IMG/VR virus record: IMGVR_UViG_3300045966_000097
Coordinates: 1 to 37,176 of that record
Source of the DNA: a virus
Length of the DNA stretch: 37,176 nucleotides
Strand: one strand, 5' to 3'
The notes beneath the pieces were generated by a model, which was not told the origin of the DNA, made no database searches, and saw only the letters and a program-made list of their open reading frames with translations. Positions 20,676 to 28,046 of the stretch are shown in pieces. How positions within the stretch are numbered: position 1 is the stretch's first letter; each line of letters opens with the position of its first letter. Made by a program: the position numbers and the translations under genes.

Positions 20676-20738
20676 GCGAGGGTGGGTCAGGATCGATCGA
20701 ATCAGCTCGTAATCGGTCGAGCGCTCAAAGGCGATCAA
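20676..20738 (-). pseudogene. N-terminal stump of a GNAT-like (DUF2824) gene
   Basis: A TTG start overlaps the stop of the tail gene upstream (TTGA, 20735-20738) and opens a frame IAFERSTDYELIRSILTHPR. This is clearly homologous to IT-FERSFDFELIRRIITHPR at the start of the intact gene at 19059-19673. Homology stops after codon 21, exactly where the HNH-type gene's stop codon lies on the opposite strand. The DNA of the two copies differs at many positions, so this is the resident allele's 5' end, not a fresh duplicate. Confidence 0.85.
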
Positions 20739-21760
20739 AACACCACCTTCACATTGCCCGCGCCATCAGTGTAGAAATCGCCGGCCGTCAGCCCTCCACC
20801 GGTTGCCGCTGCATTCGAGGCGAATGTCGGTAAACCCCCTACGGCGAATGTCGAGCCTGGGTTGACCTTGTTGATTCCCACTCGTGTCTGCTGCCGAAGG
20901 ACAGACATAACCAAAGTTCTTGTGCCGGCATTCACCCGGTAAAGGTCCAATCGGCCGATCGATGTTGACTCAATATCCCAATCGAACCCATAGGCTGGGG
21001 CGAATTGGCTCCGGAGCGAAAGAGCCGGCAACGACGTCGTATCAAGACACCCTATAGACAGAGTGCCGATCGCAGTCGATAGGCCGCCAATTGCCATGTT
21101 GCCGACATTCGTGAGTTGGAAGCCCCCTCCGTTGATATTGCTTAACCAGGGAGTCTGGGTGGCCGGCGTTGTCCACTTGATACCGAGCGCCTGCGTCGAA
21201 TCGGCCGTCACTACTTGACCGTTCGTTCCAACCGCAAGTCGTGTCGGAGGCCGTTGCGCTCCGCGGACGATCAGATCGCCTTTTGTCGTCGTCGGGTCAA
21301 CTACCGGCGTGGTTTCGATCCAGGCCGAGCCACTCCAGACAAACTTTCTCTGGGCGTCTGCCGGCGCGGTGTCGATCGAGAAGAACTCAAATCCGATATC
21401 GTTGATCGGCCCGAGATCTGCCGGCCGCTCGTCCGGACTGAGCGTGCCCCACATGATGCCTGAGACGTACACCCACTCCCCGTCCTGATACTGGTAGAGA
21501 ACACTCCCGCGGTCCTCCTCGAAATAGATGGCGCCTTCAGGAGGGGGAGGCAGGCTGGTCGAATCGGGCCGGGCCGAGTGAGGGCCAAAGGTGACCAGCC
21601 CATCCAGTTTCTGGGTGTTTGCGTTCGACTGCTCGCCGAGACGGTCCCAGTAGAAGTACCACTCCTTGGCCGTCTGGCTCGCTGCATTGCGGCCGCCCTC
21701 GCTCCGCTGGGGGCCGTCGTCCAGCCTGGTCCGGATTGGAGGGGCCTGCAATCTATCCAT
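20735..21760 (-). CDS. Tail fibre-like protein, 341 aa
   Basis: The N-terminal ~100 residues are helical then Pro-rich. The middle carries PTTTKGDLIVRGAQRPPTRL and AVGTNGQVVTADSTQALGIKWT-type elements, the repeated TTKGDL-VGTNGQVL module typical of phage tail fibres and fibre-like virion proteins. The C-terminal part is beta-rich, Gly/Asn/Thr-rich (GGFQLTNVGNMAIGG). It follows the gp10-like gene with a one-base overlap. It probably forms part of the tail tip or a side fibre that contacts the host. No chaperone domain recognised. Confidence 0.7.
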   Translation of the reverse strand: MDRLQAPPIRTRLDDGPQRSEGGRNAASQTAKEWYFYWDRLGEQSNANTQKLDGLVTFGPHSARPDSTSLPPPPEGAIYFEEDRGSVLYQYQDGEWVYVSGIMWGTLSPDERPADLGPINDIGFEFFSIDTAPADAQRKFVWSGSAWIETTPVVDPTTTKGDLIVRGAQRPPTRLAVGTNGQVVTADSTQALGIKWTTPATQTPWLSNINGGGFQLTNVGNMAIGGLSTAIGTLSIGCLDTTSLPALSLRSQFAPAYGFDWDIESTSIGRLDLYRVNAGTRTLVMSVLRQQTRVGINKVNPGSTFAVGGLPTFASNAAATGGGLTAGDFYTDGAGNVKVVF

Positions 21761-23523
21761 CAGGCTATCTCCGATGGCGTGGCCTCAAGGAATGCGTCCG
21801 TCAGCGCAACTTTCGCCTTGCCCTGCACGCCGATCCGGTAGACGCGATCGCGCGAGCAGCCGAGCCGGCGCCAGACGATCCTCTTGCTGTAATTGCCCGA
21901 AAGGCCAGAGGTCTGTGTGACAGTACGGCCGGTAGGGAAGGTGTGCCCCCGGTCACTGCTCCAGTCGAGCGCGACGGCCATCTCCGGGTTCGGCGCTACG
22001 ACCGTCCCCGTCTCCATGTACAGTTCAAAGCGGTGATGGAACAGATACCGGTCCTCATCGAGCAAGTGCGGAAATGTGCGGATGTACTGGATCGGAACTC
22101 CGTCGTCGTCGTAGAAGTCAAGGCTCTGCTCGTACAACTTTCCCGTGGACGGGTCGCCGACAATGTGCTTGCCCCCCTGGCCCCATTCCGGGATGAAGAC
22201 GTGATACCACGGCTGGTAACGGATGAACGCCCCCGGCGCCGGCGACGGGTTGAACCCGTAGCGTTGATGCCAGAGATTCTCGGTGACGTCGTAGACCCAC
22301 GTCTGCTGCTGTGCCCAGAAATTGACGACCCAGAACAGGTGGCCCGCATCGAGGTACGAGTAAGACACTGCGTCCCGCGCATTGAACCCCGGCGCATTCC
22401 AGGCTTGTTCCTGCGCGAACGTCGAGATGCGCTGCGGCTGCAACCCCCGGGCCATATAGGCCACCGTCTGCCCATTGGGCGAGCCGGCCAGCGCACATAC
22501 TCCCAGTGCTACCGAACACGGCGCATATGTGGAGACCGACCCCTCATGGATGAACGCCCCGCCCATGCGCTGGAACGGAAAGTTGGGGTCGCCGACATTC
22601 GACCAGATATCCGTTGTCTCCGTGCCCAGAAGCCATAACTCCTCGTGGTCGCAGAGGATGGACCGTATGTAGTCCGAGTGCCCTTCCTTCACGCCGAAAT
22701 CGAGCGGATTCCATACCGTGAAGTCGTTAATGTCGCTGATATTGAATTGGCGCCCGGGGTCTGCCGGCTCTTCCACCCCGGCTCGATTCCGGAGCAGCCG
22801 CCTGGTGACAACCCCCGGCCCCGGCGGATTCGGCGGTCGGTTCGTGATGCCATACCCGTCGAGGAATCCGCCCGTGACGCCCGTCACCTGATCGCCCGAC
22901 CGAGGGACGCTGTACGGCAGGTCTGAACCCGCCGGCACCGGACTCGAGACGGCAATCACTGCGTCGTTGATGAAAGAGGTGACAAGATAGTCGATATCGC
23001 CGATCCGCATCAGTTGCCCGACCATCAGAGCGTTGAACTTGTCCGAGGTTTCCGGCGTTGCGCCGCTGGGCGTCCAGTAGACGTTCACTGAGCCGTCCGT
23101 ATCGACCATGCCGAATACGGTGAAGCGGGCCGGTTCCGGTCCCGCGCCATTGTTCACATAGACCAGCCCTCCCGAGACGATCATGAGCTGGTGCCCGTTG
23201 GAGAAGATCTGCGCCGGGTCAGGCGAGACGGCCGGCGTGCTCTCGGCGACGGTCTGTGACGCCGTTGTAATCGTTCCGGCCTCGGTGATCTCCGACTGCT
23301 TGTTGCCGTGGATGGCGAAGAGCCGGCCGCCGCCGGCCCAGAGGCACCTGATCTTTGCCGGCGAGAGTGTAGCGAACAGCTTCAGGCCGGGTCTCCCGAT
23401 GAGCACCTGGCGCCGTGGCTCGTCCCCCGCGGCGAGCGTCTCCGGATACCAGTTGATTGTCTCCTGCGTTGCCGCGACTACGCTTTTCGATGTGTAGGAG
23501 GGTCCAGCCAGAGAGATCTTCAT
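21760..23523 (-). CDS. P22 gp10-like packaged-DNA stabilisation/tail protein
   Basis: 587 aa, normal for this family. The N-terminus MKISLAGPSYTSKSVVAATQ and TINWYPE, then a KLFATL and GGRLFAIHG segment, match the phage packaged-DNA stabilisation family related to P22 gp10. These proteins close the portal/gp4 channel after packaging. The body is rich in beta-propeller-like strands with repeated Trp/Tyr (LWLLGTETTDIWSNVGD, LFWVVNFWAQQQTWVYD). In order it lies after the second gp4-like adaptor, as expected for portal-gp4-gp10 stacking. Confidence 0.8.
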   Translation of the reverse strand: MKISLAGPSYTSKSVVAATQETINWYPETLAAGDEPRRQVLIGRPGLKLFATLSPAKIRCLWAGGGRLFAIHGNKQSEITEAGTITTASQTVAESTPAVSPDPAQIFSNGHQLMIVSGGLVYVNNGAGPEPARFTVFGMVDTDGSVNVYWTPSGATPETSDKFNALMVGQLMRIGDIDYLVTSFINDAVIAVSSPVPAGSDLPYSVPRSGDQVTGVTGGFLDGYGITNRPPNPPGPGVVTRRLLRNRAGVEEPADPGRQFNISDINDFTVWNPLDFGVKEGHSDYIRSILCDHEELWLLGTETTDIWSNVGDPNFPFQRMGGAFIHEGSVSTYAPCSVALGVCALAGSPNGQTVAYMARGLQPQRISTFAQEQAWNAPGFNARDAVSYSYLDAGHLFWVVNFWAQQQTWVYDVTENLWHQRYGFNPSPAPGAFIRYQPWYHVFIPEWGQGGKHIVGDPSTGKLYEQSLDFYDDDGVPIQYIRTFPHLLDEDRYLFHHRFELYMETGTVVAPNPEMAVALDWSSDRGHTFPTGRTVTQTSGLSGNYSKRIVWRRLGCSRDRVYRIGVQGKAKVALTDAFLEATPSEIA

Positions 23524-23541
23524 GCTATAGTTCGGCCAGGA

Positions 23542-23811
23542 ATGCCCGGCCTAATCCGATCCAAAGTCTCAGCAATCGCACCGGACGCGCAGAGCCACGG
23601 GTTCGACGTCACCCTCAGTTGTGGACATTCGTTATGGATGAGAGAGCGCCCAGATGAGCCCGTGCTGTGCATGGCCTGCTCCCTTGCGGAGTTCCCTGAT
23701 AGCGTGCATGGCCGGCATTGCGCGTCCGTCAGGAGCAATCGTTCCGTATGTCATATCCGCATCCGCAACTCAGAGCCTCCGAAGTATCGGCGATCGGCCG
23801 CGGCGCGTTGA
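23542..23811 (+). CDS. Candidate small zinc-binding protein, 89 aa
   Basis: Plus-strand frame in the 205-bp gap between two leftward virion genes. From the ATG at 23542 it contains FDVTLSCGHSLWMRERPD then EPVLCMACSLAEF. A CGH...CxxC pattern like this is typical of tiny metal-binding phage proteins. The last 83 bases overlap the end of the leftward adaptor gene, and the residues there are low-quality, so it may end functionally near residue 60. A rival minus-strand frame (23520-23738) looks less protein-like. No clear ribosome binding site. Confidence 0.4.
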   Translation: MPGLIRSKVSAIAPDAQSHGFDVTLSCGHSLWMRERPDEPVLCMACSLAEFPDSVHGRHCASVRSNRSVCHIRIRNSEPPKYRRSAAAR

Positions 23812-24517
23812 TCGATTCCAGACGCATAAGCGAGAGCTGCGCTTCCCGTCTGACATCCGGATCTACTACCCGCTGGAAATGCGGAGCGAGACGGATCGCG
23901 AGATTCAAAACGATTGCGTCCTCATAGCCCGGCGGCAGGAGCACGGCATCATCGATCGACACGAACGCCGGCGCCATCTGCCAGGAGTGCAGCTCGAGGA
24001 TCCCGTCTGTCGGCGAACCCGAAAGGTAAAGCGTCGAGATCGGATACGCCCGATCGTTGTAAAGCCATCCGACACCGGCCGAACAATTGCACTGCGCCGT
24101 CCATACGTCCGAGGGAACGACCGCAAGAGACGCACAGCCGCCCTGCGAACCCGTGATGCCCGCGGCCTCGATCATCACCGGCCGCGGCGTGTCGAAGTCC
24201 GCAATGGTCTCACCTGATGGATCCTGGCCGATCGTGTAGCTGCCCGCTCCCGTAAGCGGGAACGAGGACTTCGTGATCGAGTAGATGTTCAGCCGGTCGC
24301 AGCTCAAGGATCCCACCAGCCGGTTCAGCTCCTCGAGCCCGTCCTGGTATTGCGCCGGCGACGGTGTGCGCTGCGGGCCGAGCGTCACGCCGGCCTTGCG
24401 GAGGGCCGGGTAAATCAGACCCTTGCCGGCCAGTATGATTGCCGCGCCCGTAGGAACCGAGCCGCCGAAGGCGCCCTGGTTCCAGAGGATATTGTCGAAA
24501 AGAGATTCTTTCGCCAT
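23729..24517 (-). CDS. Second gp4-family head-tail adaptor, 262 aa
   Basis: Shows the gp4 plan: an N-terminal helical part (ALRKAGVTLGP...QYQDGLEELNRLVGSL), then a strand region (SFPLTGAGSYTIGQ, TPRPVMIEAAGI), then a helical end (PPGYEDAIVLNLAIRLAPHF). It aligns by eye with the adaptor at 26687-27364 (DAFAALNQLVSSWN, GGGNSYTL, LPEGYEMALRFNLALALLPE). P22 gp4 forms the ring below the portal. This phage has two, with the fibre/spike gene between them. The paralogue has a distinctive 30-residue N-terminal extension. Confidence 0.75.
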   Translation of the reverse strand: MAKESLFDNILWNQGAFGGSVPTGAAIILAGKGLIYPALRKAGVTLGPQRTPSPAQYQDGLEELNRLVGSLSCDRLNIYSITKSSFPLTGAGSYTIGQDPSGETIADFDTPRPVMIEAAGITGSQGGCASLAVVPSDVWTAQCNCSAGVGWLYNDRAYPISTLYLSGSPTDGILELHSWQMAPAFVSIDDAVLLPPGYEDAIVLNLAIRLAPHFQRVVDPDVRREAQLSLMRLESINAPRPIADTSEALSCGCGYDIRNDCS

Positions 24518-24520
24518 CGC

Positions 24521-26683
24521 TCAACTCACCGGAACGACGAGAACCTCTTCGACGTTCACTCCGCTTGGGATAAAGTTGACCCGAAGACTTCCACCCAGCG
24601 TTTCGCCGGCTGGAATCGAGAAGTTGGCGGAAGTCTGAACGGAAGTTTCAGCCGTGGTAGTGAACGTCAGCACGTAGTTGCCGAGAGACGTCGTGGCGTT
24701 TCCCTCATATGTCACATTGATCGCACAAGTGCCGGCCCCCCCTGTCTTCCTGGCGCTCATCAAGAGGTTGAACGTCCGATAGAGTCTCCCCGTCTGGCGG
24801 AACCACGCGCCGAAACCGTTGGCCGCGATTGCCGCGTCACCGGCATTGACTACATATCGCTGGGTGGTCGTGTCCAGAACCCAAGGGTACGCTGTGCTGT
24901 TATAGGCCCAGTCAGACGGATTGTTGGACGCATTCAAGACCAACGAATTCGGCTGCCCGACCAGCACGCCGGGAATCATCGGCCAGACTTGATGCTTGCC
25001 GCCCGCAAGCCAATTCCGGTTGCCCGGTTGCGGGAAATAAGACCCGTTGCCCCACATTCGCACGATATTTGGGTATTTAGCCTGGTACTGGTGATAGTCC
25101 ATTTCTATCTGCCCGGGAAGAACCGCCCCCTGTAGCATCGAGTTGTTGTGAATCAATGCTTCGCCCTGAAGATCAAGGTGAAAACTAGGGCACGATCCGG
25201 CACTGAGAGGAGCCTGCACCCAATTGTTGGGGCCGAACGTAAAAGTCTGGCCGTTGGTCACTCTCGCGTATTGACTGATGTTTCCGCTTCCGGGCTCGAA
25301 ATAGCAGTTTTCAACGTAGCCTCCTCCGCACCAATCAATCCAGATTGTGGGCAGGCGCGTCTGGCCTTGAAATTTCACATGGCGGATGACGTTCTTGTTG
25401 CCATACATCACGGCGTTGCTGTCCGGATCTTTGCCCTCGAGGAACATACCGATGCTGGACTGGCTGCACAAGCAGGCGTCAATCAGGTTCTCGTCGCCAT
25501 AAATCAGGAATGGAACGCCCACAAGATAAATGCCGCAGTCGAGAACCCTGGCCCGGAACACAAGCGTAAGATTGATACCGACTCCATATGTCTTCAAAGT
25601 TCCCAGGCTGGGTACGGTATTGGTATTGTTGCCGGGATCAGACAGATACTGACTAGCCCCGTAAATGTTGACGTTCTCGATCACTACGTTGTCGGTAAGG
25701 AATGCCTGATTGCTGGCTCCTGTGGGCATGGTGTCGTTGTTGAGGCGGATCCCGTTCAGCCCTGTCTTGATCGAGAAATCGCGGAACACAAACGCCGAAC
25801 TCATTCCGTAAGGTGACGCCTGAACCGGGCTCAGGTAATCGAACACGTAGCCGGCGGTTACGGCGGTAGCATCGATCATCGTTCCGCCGGTAAACGTGGC
25901 CGGCAGAATATCGGCCTTCCCGCTCCCCTGAATCACGGTGCCAGTCCTTACGCTGATCGTGCCCTGCACGACGTATGTTTTCGCTTTAAGCGTCACCGTC
26001 CCGTTATTTGCGGCGACGTTGATCGCCTCCTGAATGCCGTCGCTCGCGCTCGAGATTGTCCAGGCGCCCGAATGGGTATTCGCGCAATTGATGATTGCCA
26101 CACCCGTAGCCGGGTTCCAGGAGGAGATTGGCACTGCTTCCGCCGCTCCCGTTCCACCGCTTATGTAAAGATACGATCCGGCCGCAATGCCGGCGGGGAT
26201 CGGCGAGAGCGTAATGGTATTGAGCCCAACGATCAAAGAGCCGCCCGGCGTGCGCGTGAAGTCATAGCCGTCCGGAACGTAGATCGCCGCTCCCGATCCA
26301 CTGATGTTCTGGCCGTTCGGCCCCAGGAATGACTCGATCGCCTTCACTTCCGCGGCGAGCGCGTTATGGTGCCAGGCGTCGATGTACATCGATACCTTCG
26401 CGCCGGTCGCATGAGTCGCCGCAGCAGTCCCGTCGAACCCGCGGCCGCCGGTCGCCACGATCAGGGCCGGGTTCGGGGCGCCGATGACGCTCTCGACTGC
26501 GACGATCTCCTTGTCGATCGAGACCAGGCAATGGGGTGTAAAGCCGGTGCTCGCATTGACAAACAGGATCGTATTGCTGCCATCGATCCCCACCTTCAAC
26601 GTCGTCTGGATCAGGTTGTTCGCCAGCTTGAGGTGGGCGTCGGTCGCGATTGCTCCGGGAAAAACAGGCGTCGGTGTAGACAT
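24521..26683 (-). CDS. Tail spike/fibre with beta-helix domain, 720 aa
   Basis: The N-terminal ~130 residues (VFPGAIATDAHLKLANN; IDGSNTILFVNASTGF) resemble capsid/tail-attachment modules of phage fibre proteins. From about 210 (SDGIQEAINVAANNGTVTLK) to 560, repeats such as VVIENVNIYGAS, VLDCGIYLVGV, ENLIDACLCSQSS and KNVIRHVKFQGQ mark a right-handed parallel beta-helix. The C-terminal ~150 residues form a beta-sandwich-like end. Likely host-surface recognition and possibly glycan cleavage. It sits between two gp4-like adaptors. Confidence 0.75.
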   Translation of the reverse strand: MSTPTPVFPGAIATDAHLKLANNLIQTTLKVGIDGSNTILFVNASTGFTPHCLVSIDKEIVAVESVIGAPNPALIVATGGRGFDGTAAATHATGAKVSMYIDAWHHNALAAEVKAIESFLGPNGQNISGSGAAIYVPDGYDFTRTPGGSLIVGLNTITLSPIPAGIAAGSYLYISGGTGAAEAVPISSWNPATGVAIINCANTHSGAWTISSASDGIQEAINVAANNGTVTLKAKTYVVQGTISVRTGTVIQGSGKADILPATFTGGTMIDATAVTAGYVFDYLSPVQASPYGMSSAFVFRDFSIKTGLNGIRLNNDTMPTGASNQAFLTDNVVIENVNIYGASQYLSDPGNNTNTVPSLGTLKTYGVGINLTLVFRARVLDCGIYLVGVPFLIYGDENLIDACLCSQSSIGMFLEGKDPDSNAVMYGNKNVIRHVKFQGQTRLPTIWIDWCGGGYVENCYFEPGSGNISQYARVTNGQTFTFGPNNWVQAPLSAGSCPSFHLDLQGEALIHNNSMLQGAVLPGQIEMDYHQYQAKYPNIVRMWGNGSYFPQPGNRNWLAGGKHQVWPMIPGVLVGQPNSLVLNASNNPSDWAYNSTAYPWVLDTTTQRYVVNAGDAAIAANGFGAWFRQTGRLYRTFNLLMSARKTGGAGTCAINVTYEGNATTSLGNYVLTFTTTAETSVQTSANFSIPAGETLGGSLRVNFIPSGVNVEEVLVVPVS

Positions 26684-26686
26684 TGT

Positions 26687-27364
26687 TTAACTCGCTGGAG
26701 GTTGGGCCGTCGCCATCGCCTGCGCCGGCGAGCTGGCCTGAGACCGCATGTGGTTGCTCGCGTTGAGTTGCATGATGGCCGCTTTGTACTGCTGCGCCTG
26801 CGGAACAAGCGTAGGGTCGACCTGAGACCGCGGATACTCAGGCAGCAGAGCGAGCGCCAGGTTGAACCGAAGCGCCATCTCGTAGCCCTCCGGAAGATCG
26901 ATAATTTGATCCACCGCGGCGAATGCGGGAATCACCACATAGATCCACACCTCGAGCGTTCCGCCGAGCCGCGGAATCGGCGCTATGTACACCGTAGCTG
27001 TCGGATAGCCGTAGTCGCAGAAGAGCTTCTTGACGTAGACCGACTGCGCCGCCTTTTCAGGGGTGGACTCCCACCCGACCGAGTCAACGATCTCCAGGGG
27101 CGAATCGATGCCACCGGACTGAACGGATGCCGACTCGACCTTTACCGGGCGTTCCGAGAGCGTGTAGCTGTTTCCGCCGCCTACGGAAACCAGGAGACGC
27201 TTACGCCCTACGATCGAAGCGCCTTCGGTGTTCCAGCTCGAGACGAGCTGGTTCAGCGCCGCGAACGCATCAGTCAGCTCGTTCGCCTCGAGCGTCTCTC
27301 CCGAGGCAATCGCCCCGATCAACCGGAACGAGGAATGGATTAATTGCGTTACGGTGGTAGGCAT
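26687..27364 (-). CDS. P22 gp4-like tail accessory factor (head completion)
   Basis: 225 aa. TTVTQLIHSSFRLIGAIASG, then EANELTDAFAALNQLVSSWN, then strands around GRKRLLVSVGGGNSYTL and the helix YEMALRFNLALALLPEYPRS, match the gp4 family that docks under the P22-type portal and continues the DNA channel. The C-terminal ~50 residues are Ala/Gln/Ser-rich. Located in the usual place just after coat-associated genes. Confidence 0.82.
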   Translation of the reverse strand: MPTTVTQLIHSSFRLIGAIASGETLEANELTDAFAALNQLVSSWNTEGASIVGRKRLLVSVGGGNSYTLSERPVKVESASVQSGGIDSPLEIVDSVGWESTPEKAAQSVYVKKLFCDYGYPTATVYIAPIPRLGGTLEVWIYVVIPAFAAVDQIIDLPEGYEMALRFNLALALLPEYPRSQVDPTLVPQAQQYKAAIMQLNASNHMRSQASSPAQAMATAQPPAS

Positions 27365-27431
27365 ACGGCAAAGTACCTATGCGATCCACCTTGCGGCAGT
27401 GCTGCAATGTGCCGCGGGGTGGTAAATCGTG

Positions 27432-27707
27432 TTACGCCCGCCGTTTGGCCGGCGCCAATGCCTTCTTCGGCCGGCCCGGCGGCCGCCGCACGGTTTCCGG
27501 CTCGTCCGGTTCCTGCCCGGGATCGGGCTGCTCGCCAGGATCGGGGACGTCCGGAAGGTCTGGCGGCGGCGCCGCGGGCTCGATATCGGGCTGCGGAATG
27601 GTCCGAGACCATTCCGCGCCTAGCGCAGCCTCTTCTTCCTCGGACTGCACAACTGCCGGCTCCAGCCGCCGGTGGAAGAGCATCCGCGGATAATCGGCCG
27701 TGCTCAT
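27432..27707 (-). CDS. Small head-region protein with AT-hook-like tail, 91 aa
   Basis: ATG overlaps the stop of the previous gene (ATGA, 27704-27707). Residues 5-40 hold one copy of a motif (YPRMLFHRR...EEEEAALGAEW) found twice in the neighbouring protein at 27704-28045. Then comes an acidic, Pro/Asp-rich region and a basic end RRPPGRPKK that matches the AT-hooks of the early protein at 3732-4730. Probably a minor capsid or DNA-contacting head protein. Function unknown. Confidence 0.7.
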   Translation of the reverse strand: MSTADYPRMLFHRRLEPAVVQSEEEEAALGAEWSRTIPQPDIEPAAPPPDLPDVPDPGEQPDPGQEPDEPETVRRPPGRPKKALAPAKRRA

Positions 27708-28045
27708 TTGGTCGCCGGTTTCGGCAGCTTGAATTCCACCCACGCAGAGCCGAGCTGCGCGGCCGCGGCCTCGTCAGCCACCCACATTGGCAGGTTGTTG
27801 ACGTTGGCGTATAGCTTCGGCCATGTGGGCTTCTCCTTGGGTTCGACCGGCGGAATCTGCGTCCACTGGTGGGGATCGAGCGCCGCCAACTCAGCATCGT
27901 TGTTCACGATCTTTGGCGGCACGCGATCGGTCTTGCTGTAGAGGACCTTCGGGTATCCGGGCGCCGGGTACGGCTCCGGTGGGGGAGGGGGAGGCGCGAC
28001 TGCTACCGCGGCGTCGTCCTTCTCGTTGTTCTTTTTGGCGTCCAT
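27704..28045 (-). CDS. Head-associated protein with two repeat modules, 113 aa
   Basis: After a polar N-terminus and a proline run (PPPPPPEPYPAPG) there are two related modules: YPKVLYSKTDRVPPKIVNND with AELAALDPHQW, and WPKLYANVNNLPMWVADEAA with AAQLGSAWVEF. The order is aromatic-Pro-Lys, spacer, Ala-rich helix, Trp. The next gene carries a third copy. The gene lies one base after the coat gene. Small repeated proteins in this place are often head decoration or completion proteins, an inference from position. Confidence 0.65.
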   Translation of the reverse strand: MDAKKNNEKDDAAVAVAPPPPPPEPYPAPGYPKVLYSKTDRVPPKIVNNDAELAALDPHQWTQIPPVEPKEKPTWPKLYANVNNLPMWVADEAAAAQLGSAWVEFKLPKPATK

Positions 28046-28046
28046 G

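Noticed and set aside
21619-22638. Long plus-strand open frame (339 aa) opposite the gp10-like gene
   Set aside because: Antisense shadow of a convincing virion gene; no motif, Arg-rich composition.
23520-23738. Minus-strand 72-aa frame after the adaptor gene
   Set aside because: Composition is rich in Ser/Arg/Cys without secondary structure pattern; the plus-strand CGH/CxxC frame fits better.
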